Source: Limnobaculum zhutongyuii (GTDB lineage: Bacteria > Pseudomonadota > Gammaproteobacteria > Enterobacterales > Enterobacteriaceae). Taken from it: a stretch of 64,000 bases of DNA. Shown here piece by piece: positions 25,399 through 34,006 of this stretch. Location: the NCBI RefSeq assembly GCF_004295645.1, contig NZ_CP034752.1:124001-188000 (forward strand), written 5' to 3'. The position numbers and the translations under genes were made by a program. Position 1 is the first letter of the stretch. The number at the start of each line of letters is the position of its first letter. The notes under the pieces are model-generated. The model saw nothing but the letters and a program-made list of their open reading frames with translations, ran no database searches and was not told the origin of the DNA.

Positions 25399-25428
25399 CA
25401 CTGAGATCTAAAGCACTGAGATCTAAAG
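25399..25428 (+). repeat. 15-bp tandem duplication
   Basis: CACTGAGATCTAAAG occurs twice in a row (25399-25413, 25414-25428), just ahead of and running into the terminator stem. Probably a recent slip duplication with no clear role. Confidence 0.9.
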
Positions 25429-25455
25429 GCCCGCAGAAATGCGGGCCTTTGTGAT
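25425..25455. terminator. Terminator between the anion transporter and yihG
   Basis: Eleven-bp stem AAAGGCCCGCA (25425-25435) with TGCGGGCCTTT (25440-25450), closed by a GAAA tetraloop, followed by GTGATTTTT. It can serve both convergent genes. Confidence 0.85.
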
Positions 25456-25479
25456 TTTTAAACATGCTGAAATGCGGAT

Positions 25480-26388
25480 TTATTGCTGAGGCTTATTAAA
25501 TTGTGATTTTAACTGCTCCAGCAGCAAATCTTTCCTCTGCCAAACCTCATGCAACCACTGCTGAAACTGACGTTTAAACAGCTTATCATTCAGATAGTCG
25601 CCGCGAATGCTGTCATCTATCGGCAGTGTTTCGATACGTACCACGATACGTTTCATTTGACCGCTCAACAGATCAATAAACGGTTTATCTTCGTTTTCAG
25701 GGTAATAAAGGGTGACGTTTAAAATACGATCAAACTGGGCGCCCAGTACATTGAGTGCCAGCGCAATGCCTGCCGATTTTGGTGGCAAAAGGTTTTGATA
25801 AGGAGAGTTGAGCTGCTCTCTTTTTTGCCGGGTAAAACGCGAACCTTCTACAAAGTTAACAATGGTCGTGGGGTGGTCGCGAAATTTTTCGCAAGAGCGG
25901 CGCGTGGTTTCAATATCTTTACCACGTTTTTCCGGATGTTTTAACAGATAAGTGCGCGAGTAACGGCGCATAAATGGCATATCCAGTGCCCAGCAGGCGA
26001 TGCCAATAAAAGGAACTCATGCCAGTTGCTGTTTGAGAAAGTATTTATTCATTGGAATGCGGTTACGCATCACGACGCAAAGGGAGACGATATCTGTCCA
26101 GCTTTTATGGTTGCTAATCAGCAGGTACCAGTTTTGCTTACTGAGGTCTTCTGCACCCTCAATATCCCATTCAATGCGATTGGTAATTTTTAAAATGAAG
26201 GCCAGGGAAACGCACCAACACCACATCATAAAATTACAGAATGCGGATACACCAAGACTGACTACTTTAAAGGGCAGTAAAAGTTTCAAGATGCCAGCGA
26301 TTACCATAGGCACAGAACAGAGCATGGTAAAAACGATGGTTAATATTGTCGTGATGACAAAGATAATTGGGGCAAACAGTTTTGGCAT
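25480..26388 (-). pseudogene. yihG: yihG acyltransferase interrupted by one in-frame TGA
   Basis: Predicted inner-membrane acyltransferase of the PlsC/YihG family. Two ORFs lie in the same frame: residues 1-123 (26388-26020) with N-terminal membrane segments and the catalytic NHKSWTD (NHx4D) motif, and a second part from ATG 25980 with VNFVEGSRFT and the rest of the fold. The linker between them reads V-P-F-I-G-I-A-C-W-A-L-D, as in E. coli YihG, and the codon before it is TGA (26019-26017) where E. coli has Trp. One base change (T instead of C at plus-strand 26017) therefore cuts the protein between its two acyltransferase motifs. Probably inactive unless the stop is read through or is a sequencing error. 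Without the stop it would be 302 residues, close to the normal 310. Confidence 0.85.
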
Positions 26389-26942
26389 GTCTATTTTTCG
26401 TTACTGGTCTACTGGCATCCAAGACAATGAATACTCATCATTCTTCAAATTTTGGCTAATTCTAACAGAAAGCCAAAACTAAAATAAATTATTGCAATAA
26501 GTTCGACTGAAACTATAACGCACGTAAGGCTACCATATTAATAAATTGGCTAATGAACAAAATCTGCGGAGAGCAGAAAGGTCGTTCAGCAACTTATTCT
26601 ATTCCGACCTTTTGGTCTGTAAATGAAACTGCTGTCAAAGATAATGACAGAATGAATGTGTTGTTTTGACGGTCTTTATAACGGGATATTTTGAGGTGTT
26701 GGGATACATTCAGATGAAGTCTCTTTCATCCCATTTTTTACTAAAATTATTTGGTTAATTATCAGAAAAGGGAACCATAGCCCTTGACAGATATGAATCA
26801 CTAATAAATCAAATATCCACAGTTGAAGATCGTGCCATATTTAGAATGAGAACTTGACTTTTATATATATCTCTTTGATTTATTAATGTTTATTTTTGCT
26901 TTTTCGGAGTCTATCCCGTTGTTGTATAACATATACTTACTT

Positions 26943-26963
26943 TTATCCACCGAGTTATCCACA
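26943..26963 (+). promoter_or_regulatory. Two DnaA boxes upstream of polA
   Basis: TTATCCACC (26943-26951) and TTATCCACA (26955-26963) lie in tandem, 4 bp apart, about 130 bp before the polA start. The second is a perfect R1-type box. DnaA has been reported to stimulate polA in E. coli through boxes in its promoter region, so this looks like a conserved control site. The 550 bp before it (26389-26940) are AT-rich with a hairpin AAAGGTCG/CGACCTTT near 26578-26611 and no gene that I can support. Confidence 0.7.
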
Positions 26964-27092
26964 GGATTTATGGGTAAATTAATGGATTTATTTCCTGTCT
27001 GTATCGCTAAAGTTAAATAAGCTATTCGTTTCCTGGCCTCAGCTATGGCATGCTTACCACTATTGATGAATCAAACAGCAAAGAATCATTTT

Positions 27093-29888
27093 ATGGCTAA
27101 GATTGCAGAAAACCCACTGGTGCTCGTTGACGGCTCCTCTTATCTTTATCGCGCGTTCCACGCATTTCCACCGCTGACTAACCGTGAAGGGGTTCCTACA
27201 GGGGCGATGTACGGCGTATTGAATATGTTACGCAGCCTGATAGCTCAATGTCAGCCCAGCCATATCGTGGTGGTATTTGATGCCAAGGGAAAAACCTTTC
27301 GTGATGAACTGTTTGCTGAATATAAATCTCACCGCCCTCCGATGCCGGATGACCTGCGTGCTCAGATAGAACCATTACACCAAATGGTAAAAGCGATGGG
27401 GATCCCGCTATTAGTTATTCCCGGTGTGGAAGCTGATGACGTTATTGGTACTCTGGCACTGAGCGCCGCAGCGAAAGGACGTGATGTATTAATCAGTACC
27501 GGCGATAAAGATATGGCACAGCTAGTTACGCCGCAGGTTACGCTGATTAACACCATGAACAACACTATTCTTGGGCCGGAAGAGGTATGTGAAAAATATG
27601 GGGTACCGCCTGAGCTGATTATCGATTTCCTCGCATTAATGGGCGACTCTTCCGATAACATTCCTGGCGTTCCCGGCGTTGGTGAAAAAACGGCTCAGGC
27701 ATTGCTGCAAGGGCTGGGTGGGTTAGATACCTTATACAGCCAACTGGATAAAATTGCTGATTTAAGTTTTCGCGGTGCAAAAACTATGGCGGCAAAGCTG
27801 GAACAGCATAAAGATGCTGCTTACCTCTCTTATAAGCTGGCTACCATTAAAACCGATGTGGAGCTGGAGGTTAATGAGCAGGATCTGGCACTGCGTGAAC
27901 CTGAAGTTGACGAGCTACGCGAGCTGTTTGCCCGTTATGAGTTTAAGCGCTGGCTGGCTGAGCTGGAAAGTACCGGCACCCTGAAAGCCGGTAACAAGGG
28001 CAGTGGTGCAAGTAAACCTGCTCCGGTTGCCTATCAGGCTGCTGCTGCCGCACCGGAGGTTTCCGCTATCTTATCTCAGGAAGGTTATGAAGTTATCCTC
28101 GACTGGGATAGTTTTAACCGCTGGTTAAAACAGCTGGAACAAGCTGAACTGTTTGCTTTTGATACCGAGACTGACGGCCTGGATTATATGAGTTCCAATC
28201 TGGTAGGCGTCTCTTTTGCTATTGAAGCCGGTAAGGCGGCTTATGTTCCTTTTGGTCATGATTATATTGGTGCGCCGGATCAACTGAATGCTGAAGAGGT
28301 ATTGAAAGCCCTGAAGCCGCTGTTAGAAAGTGAAAAAGCGTTGATTATTGGTCAAAATCTGAAATTTGACCAAAGTATGCTGGCTCGTTATGACATTAAT
28401 TTACGCGGTATTGAGTTTGATACCATGCTGGAGTCCTACGTGCTGGACAGCGTTGCCGGACGTCACGATATGGATAGCCTGGCAAACCGTTACCTGAATC
28501 ATAAAACTATCAGTTTTGATGAACTGGCGGGCAAAGGTAAAAATCAGCTGACGTTTAACCAGCTCGCCATCGAGCATGCAGGGCCTTACGCCGCAGAAGA
28601 CGCTGATGTGACATTGCAGCTACATCTGGCTATGTGGCCTAAGTTACAGCAAGAGTCAAGTCTGGAACGGGTTTTCCGCAAGATTGAGATGCCACTGGTT
28701 CCGGTGCTGTCACGTATGGAACGTACCGGCGTATTGATTGATGCTCAGATTTTAAATCAGCATTCGGCCGAATTAGCTCAACGATTAAAAGAGCTGGAGG
28801 ATCAGGCTCATGAGCTGGCAGGCGAGCCGTTTAATCTCTCCTCTACCAAGCAGTTACAGGCAATTTTCTATGAAAAGCAGAAATTACCGGTACTGAAGAA
28901 AACGCCGGGTGGCGCACCTTCTACTAATGAAGAAGTGCTGGCCGAGCTGGCGCTGGACTACCCACTGCCGAAAGTGATTTTGGAACATCGTGGTTTGGCC
29001 AAGCTGAAAACTACCTATACGGATAAGCTGCCGCTTATGGTGAATGCGGTTTCTGGTCGGGTGCATACTTCTTACCATCAGGCCGTGACGGCTACCGGGC
29101 GTCTCTCTTCAAGCGATCCTAATCTGCAGAACATTCCTGTACGTAATGAAGAAGGGCGTCGTATTCGTCAGGCATTCATTGCACCGGAAGGGTACCGGAT
29201 TATGGCGGCTGACTATTCTCAAATTGAATTGAGAATTATGGCTGATTTATCCGGTGATAAAGGGCTACTGGATGCTTTCGCTCAGGGCAAAGATATCCAC
29301 CGGGCAACGGCAGCTGAAGTATTTGGAACGCCACTTGAACAGGTTAGCGGTGAGCAGCGTCGAAGCGCGAAGGCGATTAACTTTGGTTTGATTTACGGCA
29401 TGAGCGCATTTGGTCTGGCGCGCCAGTTGGGGATCCAACGGGGCGAAGCTCAGCGCTATATGGACCTCTATTTTGAGCGTTACCCGGGTGTACTGGAATA
29501 TATGGAGCGTACTCGCGTACAGGCTTCTGAACAGGGTTACGTTGAGACACTGTTTGGTCGTCGTTTATATCTGCCGGATATTAAAGCCAGCAACGGTATG
29601 CGCCGTAAAGGTGCAGAACGGGCAGCTATAAACGCACCAATGCAGGGTACCGCGGCAGACATCATTAAAACCGCCATGATAGAAGTGGATAACTGGCTGC
29701 AACAGCAAGACAAACCACTGGTGAAGATGATTATGCAAGTACACGATGAACTGGTGTTTGAAGTTCATGAGTCGGTGCTGGATGTTTCAGAACAAACGAT
29801 CCGCCAGCTGATGGAGCAGTGTGTAAAACTCGCTGTGCCAATGAAAGTGGATGTTGGGGTTGGAATGAACTGGGACGAAGCGCACTAA
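27093..29888 (+). CDS. polA: DNA polymerase I
   Basis: Repair and Okazaki-fragment polymerase with 5'-3' exonuclease (about 1-325), 3'-5' exonuclease (about 325-520) and polymerase (about 520-931) domains. Visible motifs: LVDGSSYLYRAFHAFPPL, GDSSDNIPGVPGVGEKTA; the exo DxE motif FAFDTETDGLD; polymerase motif A AADYSQIELRIMA, motif B RRSAKAINFGLIYGMSAFGLA, and motif C MQVHDELVFEV. The start at 27093 (MAKIAENPLVLVDGSSYLYR) matches E. coli; the ORF opens 16 codons earlier without family sequence. 931 residues against 928 in E. coli. Upstream DnaA boxes may link its expression to replication. Confidence 0.98.
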   Translation: MAKIAENPLVLVDGSSYLYRAFHAFPPLTNREGVPTGAMYGVLNMLRSLIAQCQPSHIVVVFDAKGKTFRDELFAEYKSHRPPMPDDLRAQIEPLHQMVKAMGIPLLVIPGVEADDVIGTLALSAAAKGRDVLISTGDKDMAQLVTPQVTLINTMNNTILGPEEVCEKYGVPPELIIDFLALMGDSSDNIPGVPGVGEKTAQALLQGLGGLDTLYSQLDKIADLSFRGAKTMAAKLEQHKDAAYLSYKLATIKTDVELEVNEQDLALREPEVDELRELFARYEFKRWLAELESTGTLKAGNKGSGASKPAPVAYQAAAAAPEVSAILSQEGYEVILDWDSFNRWLKQLEQAELFAFDTETDGLDYMSSNLVGVSFAIEAGKAAYVPFGHDYIGAPDQLNAEEVLKALKPLLESEKALIIGQNLKFDQSMLARYDINLRGIEFDTMLESYVLDSVAGRHDMDSLANRYLNHKTISFDELAGKGKNQLTFNQLAIEHAGPYAAEDADVTLQLHLAMWPKLQQESSLERVFRKIEMPLVPVLSRMERTGVLIDAQILNQHSAELAQRLKELEDQAHELAGEPFNLSSTKQLQAIFYEKQKLPVLKKTPGGAPSTNEEVLAELALDYPLPKVILEHRGLAKLKTTYTDKLPLMVNAVSGRVHTSYHQAVTATGRLSSSDPNLQNIPVRNEEGRRIRQAFIAPEGYRIMAADYSQIELRIMADLSGDKGLLDAFAQGKDIHRATAAEVFGTPLEQVSGEQRRSAKAINFGLIYGMSAFGLARQLGIQRGEAQRYMDLYFERYPGVLEYMERTRVQASEQGYVETLFGRRLYLPDIKASNGMRRKGAERAAINAPMQGTAADIIKTAMIEVDNWLQQQDKPLVKMIMQVHDELVFEVHESVLDVSEQTIRQLMEQCVKLAVPMKVDVGVGMNWDEAH

Positions 29889-29926
29889 TCACGCTCTGAA
29901 CATGTCATAACTGACCGCTTAGACAG

Positions 29927-29958
29927 GCTCCAATGTGATAAACGTTGGAGCTTTTTTT
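29927..29958 (+). terminator. Terminator of polA
   Basis: GCTCCAA (29927-29933) pairs with TTGGAGC (29945-29951), followed by seven T. Confidence 0.8.
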
Positions 29959-30136
29959 ATTTTCAAACATCTACATAGATAATGATTTTCCATATCACCG
30001 GTGTGGATATCTATGTAACTAAACTACATAAACTCAATTTTTTTGTGATAACAGTCTCGGTATGTAATCAAAGTACTTGTAATTTTTTTACAAAAATTAC
30101 TTTTCCCGGTGTGAGAAATGGAGTAGAGTTAGCGTT

Positions 30137-30230
30137 GTAGGGTACAGAGGTAAGATGTTCTATTTTTCAACCCTGTAATAGGATTGGCTTTATATTAGCC
30201 GCCCCATTCGTTTGAATGGGGCGTTTTTTT
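30137..30230 (+). ncRNA. spf: Spot 42 small RNA
   Basis: Hfq-dependent regulatory RNA that represses catabolic mRNAs such as galK when glucose is present. The first 27 bases (from GTAGGGTACAGAGGTAAG to TTCTAT) are identical to E. coli Spot 42, and the 3' half keeps the conserved GGATTGGCT, TTAGCCGCCCC segments and a terminator stem GCCCCATTC/GAATGGGGC with seven T. It is about 94 bases, shorter than the 109 of E. coli, with the loss in the middle. Position between polA and yihA is conserved. A TAGAGT -10 box is at 30124-30129; CRP-cAMP repression is expected from E. coli but no clear site was confirmed. Confidence 0.93.
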
Positions 30231-30262
30231 ATCTGAAATTCAGGAAAGAAATAGGGCAGGGC

Positions 30263-30913
30263 TTACTCGGCAGGCTGATCGTCAATCTCTTCATCACTAT
30301 GATTAAAATCCAGATTAAACCATTCATCCAGTTTCAAACGCAGTTTATCAACCCCCAGTTTCTTCAGGGATGAGAACATCTCGACCTGAATGTCTCCCTG
30401 AAACGGTAAAATCGCTTCGCGTACCATATTGAGTTGAGCTTTACGGGCACCGGAGGCCAGTTTGTCGGCCTTGGTCAGTAAAATCATGACCGGTAGCTCT
30501 ACGTCTACTGCCCATTGAATCATCTGCTGATCCAGATCTTTTAGCGGATGGCGGATATCCATCAGTACCACCAGACCTCTCAAGCATTCACGCTTTTGCA
30601 GGTATTCGCCCAGTGCGCGTTGCCATTTGCGTTTCATCTCTTCAGGCACTTCGGCATAGCCATACCCCGGCAAATCTACCAAATGAAGATTTTCTTCAAC
30701 CTGAAACAGGTTAATTAGCTGAGTTCGCCCCGGTGTTTTACTGGTGCGAGCAAGGTTTTTTTGATTGGTCAGCGTATTCAGGGCGCTGGACTTTCCTGCA
30801 TTAGAACGACCGGCAAAGGCGATCTCAATACCAAAATCAACAGGCAAATGGGTAATGTCCGGGGCGCTGGTGACGAAATGTGTCTTATGATAGTTAAAGT
30901 TTTTCAGTGTCAA
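30263..30913 (-). CDS. yihA: Ribosome biogenesis GTPase EngB (YihA/YsxC)
   Basis: Essential TrmE-Era-type GTPase for late 50S ribosome assembly, 216 residues. G1 is AGRSNAGKSS, G2/G3 lie in SKTPGRTQLINLF and LVDLPGYGYAEVP, and G4 is LLTKADK. The TTG at 30913 with GGAGA seven bases upstream is chosen because it gives MTLKNFNYHKTHFVTSAPD, which aligns with the E. coli start; an ATG at 30997 would add 28 unmatched residues. Convergent with spf and upstream of csrC on the other strand. Confidence 0.95.
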   Translation of the reverse strand: MTLKNFNYHKTHFVTSAPDITHLPVDFGIEIAFAGRSNAGKSSALNTLTNQKNLARTSKTPGRTQLINLFQVEENLHLVDLPGYGYAEVPEEMKRKWQRALGEYLQKRECLRGLVVLMDIRHPLKDLDQQMIQWAVDVELPVMILLTKADKLASGARKAQLNMVREAILPFQGDIQVEMFSSLKKLGVDKLRLKLDEWFNLDFNHSDEEIDDQPAE

Positions 30914-31200
30914 AACGTTCGTCTCCGCGAATAGCAAATTTGGCTGGCAATTATACTGTCTTCCGTAAGAAAGGGTGAGTTTATTGTCAATTTTCACGCT
31001 AGCTAGCAGATATTGTGGTAATAGCCAGCTAACCCTTGTGAGACATTTGCCATAGAAAAGTAGGGCAATGTCCTCTTTTTTAAGTAGCCCTGTAATTTAA
31101 CACGTTTATTATCAGCCAGTTATTTTGTAGGACAGAAAATACCTAGTATTAATACCAGTTAGTTACTTGTTTAGCTGCCGCAGCATAGTAAAGTACACAT

Positions 31201-31557
31201 CAAGCAAGGGGATGCACCAGGACAGAAATTCACAGGATGTGAATCTCATGTAAACATCAGGATGATGTTTACAGAGTCAGAAGGAAATACCTAACGGAAT
31301 TAGGTAGCGTGATACAGGATAGTAACACGGATAAGGACGTCAGGATACGCAGAAGCGTAGTTCAGGAAGAGCAAGAGCTAAGGACAGCACCAGGGATGAG
31401 CATGTTTCTCCAGGAAGAGAGTCAGGGCACTACCAGGGACTGGAAAAATAACAAAAGGATAAACCGGGACGTTGTTTGTTCACAGGGATGAGATTAGGAA
31501 ATAATTTTTCCTTTAATGGTTCGACACTAAGGCGACAGATAACTCTGTCGCCTTTTT
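31201..31557 (+). ncRNA. csrC: CsrC small RNA, CsrA-sequestering
   Basis: RNA antagonist of the translational regulator CsrA. It lies between yihA and yihI exactly as in E. coli, and its terminator (AAGGCGACAGA/TCTGTCGCCTT, 31529-31555) is nearly identical to that of E. coli csrC. I count about 20 GGA triplets by eye from 31209 to 31499, several in hairpin loops, for example stems ATTCACA/TGTGAAT, AAACATCA/TGATGTTT and TACCTAA/TTAGGTA each closing on a GGA loop. At about 357 bases it is longer than the roughly 245-base E. coli RNA. The 5' end is inferred from TTGTTT (31167-31172) and TAAAGT (31189-31194), 16 bp apart. In E. coli it is activated by BarA-UvrY. Confidence 0.9.
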
Positions 31558-31609
31558 TCTTGGTTTCTGCTAGATTCCGACCCAATATCTCCACTTTAGA
31601 GAATTCGCT

Positions 31610-32158
31610 ATGAAGCAGCCGCAAAATACCGCTAAGGGCAACAATAAAGTTGTCAAAGCAAAGCGTAAAAGTCGTGAAGAAGTTGATGCCGAGGCTCGGG
31701 CGCGTAAGCGTGCGAAAAAACATCGAGGTAATTCAGCGGGTGCGCGTACTAACGTTGATTCCCAGTCCGGGAAAAATCAGAAATCCAGCGGGGCTTTTAA
31801 AGATCCGCGTATTGGCAGTAAAACGCCGGTTCCGTTGATTGTTGAAGGCAATCAGGCCGTAGTGGCTAAGCCTAAGGCACCTAAACCGCCAAAAGCGACC
31901 AGCGTACCGCCAGAGCAAGAATTAGCCCTGTTGGAAAATGACGATCGCCTGAATGAATTACTCGATGCGATTGACGATGGCAAAAAACTGTCAGCGGAAG
32001 AACAACGTTATGTAGACAATACTCTCGATCGCATTGATGAGCTGATGTCTATTTTAGGTATTGATTTAGGCGATGAGGAAGACGATATGCTGGATGAGCC
32101 TCAAGAGCAGAAAGAAGATATTGTTAAATTACTCAAAAGAAACAGTCCTCAAGAGTAA
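31610..32158 (+). CDS. yihI: Der GTPase-activating protein YihI
   Basis: Activator of the GTPase Der (EngA) in ribosome assembly, 182 residues. The N-terminal half is very basic and low-complexity (KAKRKSREEVDAEARARKRAKKHRG), followed by KDPRIGSKTPVPL, and the acidic C-terminal helix pair has LSAEEQRYVDNTLDRIDELM. This matches E. coli YihI. It follows csrC and precedes hemN with a small ORF in between. Confidence 0.95.
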   Translation: MKQPQNTAKGNNKVVKAKRKSREEVDAEARARKRAKKHRGNSAGARTNVDSQSGKNQKSSGAFKDPRIGSKTPVPLIVEGNQAVVAKPKAPKPPKATSVPPEQELALLENDDRLNELLDAIDDGKKLSAEEQRYVDNTLDRIDELMSILGIDLGDEEDDMLDEPQEQKEDIVKLLKRNSPQE

Positions 32159-32168
32159 ATAATCGACT

Positions 32169-32357
32169 ATGCAGTTAGTATTCCTGATACCAGGTTTGAT
32201 ACTGGCATGTTATCTGGTCTGGTTATTAGGTAGACTATTATGGCTGAACCAACTGAAACACAGTTGGCGCTCAGCCAAAACCCCCGGTATTAGAAAAAGC
32301 AGTACTATAAAAAACGTAAATAAACGATCGGGGAGACAAAACAATAAGACGGAGTGA
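32169..32357 (+). CDS. Small single-pass membrane protein with basic tail
   Basis: A 62-residue ORF in the gap between yihI (10 bp before) and hemN (4 bp after). It has one N-terminal membrane segment (LVFLIPGLILACYLVWLLGRLLWL) and then a Lys/Arg/Asn-rich tail that should stay in the cytoplasm. I do not recognise the family with certainty; larger membrane-anchored proteins (DUF2489 type) occur at this locus in some gammaproteobacteria, so it may be a short relative. The ribosome site is weak (AAGAGTAA), but the tight spacing and the placing of the hemN ribosome site over its end favour a real gene. Confidence 0.55.
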   Translation: MQLVFLIPGLILACYLVWLLGRLLWLNQLKHSWRSAKTPGIRKSSTIKNVNKRSGRQNNKTE

Positions 32358-32361
32358 GCAA

Positions 32362-33735
32362 ATGTCGACGCAGATGATTGATTGGGATCTGGCCCTTATT
32401 CAGAAATATAACTATTCCGGGCCCAGATATACTTCTTATCCAACGGCGCTTGAATTTAGTGAGCAGTACGGAGAAAGCGATTTTCTGTCGGCGGTTGCCC
32501 GGTACCCTGAACGCCCGCTCTCCCTCTATATTCATATTCCTTTCTGCCACAAGCTTTGCTATTTCTGCGGTTGCAACAAGATTGTCACCCGTCAGGGGCA
32601 TAAAGTTGAGCAGTATCTTGATGTACTAGAACAAGAGATTCGTCATCGCGCTCCGCTGTTTGCTAACCGTCAGGTCTCGCAGATGCACTGGGGCGGAGGT
32701 ACACCAACCTATTTGAATCAACAGCAAATTACCCGACTGATGGGAATGCTGCGCCAGCATTTTAACTTCCAGCCGGATGCTGAAATTTCTATTGAGATTG
32801 ACCCACGGGAAATCGAACTGGATATTCTGGACCACCTGCGCTCAGAAGGTTTTAACCGTATGAGTATGGGTGTACAAGACTTTAATAAAGAAGTACAGCG
32901 TCTGGTAAACCGCGAACAGGATGAAGAATTCATTTTCGCCCTGATCAACCGTGCTAAAGCGCTGGGCTTTCGCTCTACCAATATCGATCTGATTTATGGC
33001 TTACCAAAGCAGACGGCAGAAAGCTTTGCTTTTACGCTCCAGCGCGTGGCTGAACTAAGCCCGGATCGCCTGAGCGTATTTAACTATGCGCATTTACCCA
33101 GCCGTTTTGCTGCGCAGGTAAAAATTAAAGATCACGATTTGCCTTCGGCTAATGAAAAGCTGGAGATCCTGCAGGAAACCATCAGTTCATTAACCAACGA
33201 TGGTTATCAGTTTATTGGCATGGACCACTTTGCTCGTCCGGATGATGAACTGGCTATTGCTCAACGAGAAGGGCATTTGCACCGCAACTTCCAGGGATAT
33301 ACCACTCACGGTGACAGCGATTTACTGGGCATGGGCGTATCTTCCATCAGTATGATTGGTGATACTTACGCCCAGAATCAGAAAGATTTAAAGGCTTACT
33401 ACGCCAGAGTTGAAGAGAAAGGCAATGCGCTGTGGAAAGGTCTGGCAATGACGGAAGATGATTGTATCCGCCGCGATGTGATTAAGACCCTGATTTGTAA
33501 CTTCAGCCTGGACTTTGCTCCGATCGAGAAAGCGCACAATATCCGCTTTGCGGAATATTTTGCCGAAGATCTGAAACTGCTGATCCCGCTGGAAAAAGAT
33601 GGGTTAGTCACAATCGATGACAAAGGTATCGACGTAACCGGCAAAGGCCGCTTATTGATCCGCAATATCTGCATGTGTTTTGACGTTTATTTGCGGCAGC
33701 AAGCACGGCGACAGCAGTTCTCGAGGGTTATTTAA
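32362..33735 (+). CDS. hemN: Oxygen-independent coproporphyrinogen III oxidase HemN
   Basis: Radical-SAM enzyme for the anaerobic conversion of coproporphyrinogen III to protoporphyrinogen IX in heme synthesis; 457 residues as in E. coli. The Fe-S cluster motif is HIPFCHKLCYFCGCNK; also HWGGGTPTYL, IEIDPREIEL and NIDLIYGLPKQT. The C-terminal HemN domain runs from about residue 360. Ribosome site GGAG lies in the end of the preceding small ORF. Confidence 0.97.
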   Translation: MSTQMIDWDLALIQKYNYSGPRYTSYPTALEFSEQYGESDFLSAVARYPERPLSLYIHIPFCHKLCYFCGCNKIVTRQGHKVEQYLDVLEQEIRHRAPLFANRQVSQMHWGGGTPTYLNQQQITRLMGMLRQHFNFQPDAEISIEIDPREIELDILDHLRSEGFNRMSMGVQDFNKEVQRLVNREQDEEFIFALINRAKALGFRSTNIDLIYGLPKQTAESFAFTLQRVAELSPDRLSVFNYAHLPSRFAAQVKIKDHDLPSANEKLEILQETISSLTNDGYQFIGMDHFARPDDELAIAQREGHLHRNFQGYTTHGDSDLLGMGVSSISMIGDTYAQNQKDLKAYYARVEEKGNALWKGLAMTEDDCIRRDVIKTLICNFSLDFAPIEKAHNIRFAEYFAEDLKLLIPLEKDGLVTIDDKGIDVTGKGRLLIRNICMCFDVYLRQQARRQQFSRVI

Positions 33736-33755
33736 GTAGTTAAACCTACTTAATT

Positions 33756-33993
33756 AAGCCAATCGGAGGGAGAGATTTCCGTTGGGGTCGACTTGGCGTA
33801 AGCCAACGACAAACAGGCGAAAGCCTGTTTGAACAGCGCTAGCGCTGGCCCGCAGGGTGAAACACCGCAAGGTGTTTCATAACTGCCCCTAGGGAATCTA
33901 GGCCCGACGCACTCTGATGCTAAGTGCAGATGCCCTTCCGGCCGAGCACAAAGATGAGATAAGCAGCATCGTTTTTACGGCCGGAATATCCTC
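33756..33993 (+). repeat. Alpha-element copy 2, carrying a nested beta module
   Basis: The longest copy of the alpha family. It matches the 17.95-kb copy at its left part (to CCAACGA, 33809), and again from TGCCC (33884) through CTAGGCCCGACGCACTC to the basal helix TTCCGGCCG (33936-33944) with CGGCCGGAA (33978-33986) and the end ATATCCTC. The 74 bases between (33810-33883) are absent from copy 1. The left hairpin TTGGC/GCCAA has a GTAA loop here. Confidence 0.78.
33810..33883 (+). repeat. Beta-module copy 3, nested in alpha copy 2
   Basis: Four hairpins in order: AAACAGGC/GCCTGTTT with a GAAA loop (33811-33830), the palindrome CAGCGCTAGCGCTG (33834-33847), CCC-GCA-GGG (33849-33857), and GAAACACC/GGTGTTTC with a GCAA loop (33859-33878). 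Linkers TTGAACAGC and GGCCCGCAGGGTGAA match the reversed copies after ibpB. Confidence 0.72.
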
Positions 33994-34006
33994 AAAAGCT
34001 GACCTG

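Noticed and set aside
26000..26482. 160-codon plus-strand ORF antisense to yihG
   Set aside because: Shadow of the broken yihG gene; no recognisable domains and the opposite frame has clear conservation.
26784..26812. TTGACA promoter in the yihG-polA gap
   Set aside because: TTGACA is perfect, but no -10 box at a proper distance and no gene or RNA downstream that I can support.
31020..31100. UvrY binding site upstream of csrC
   Set aside because: Only a partial match (TGTGAGACAT) to the expected palindrome; too weak to list.
31309..31491. 60-codon ORF inside the csrC interval
   Set aside because: Composed of the repeated GGA sites of the RNA; no ribosome-site logic and no protein family.
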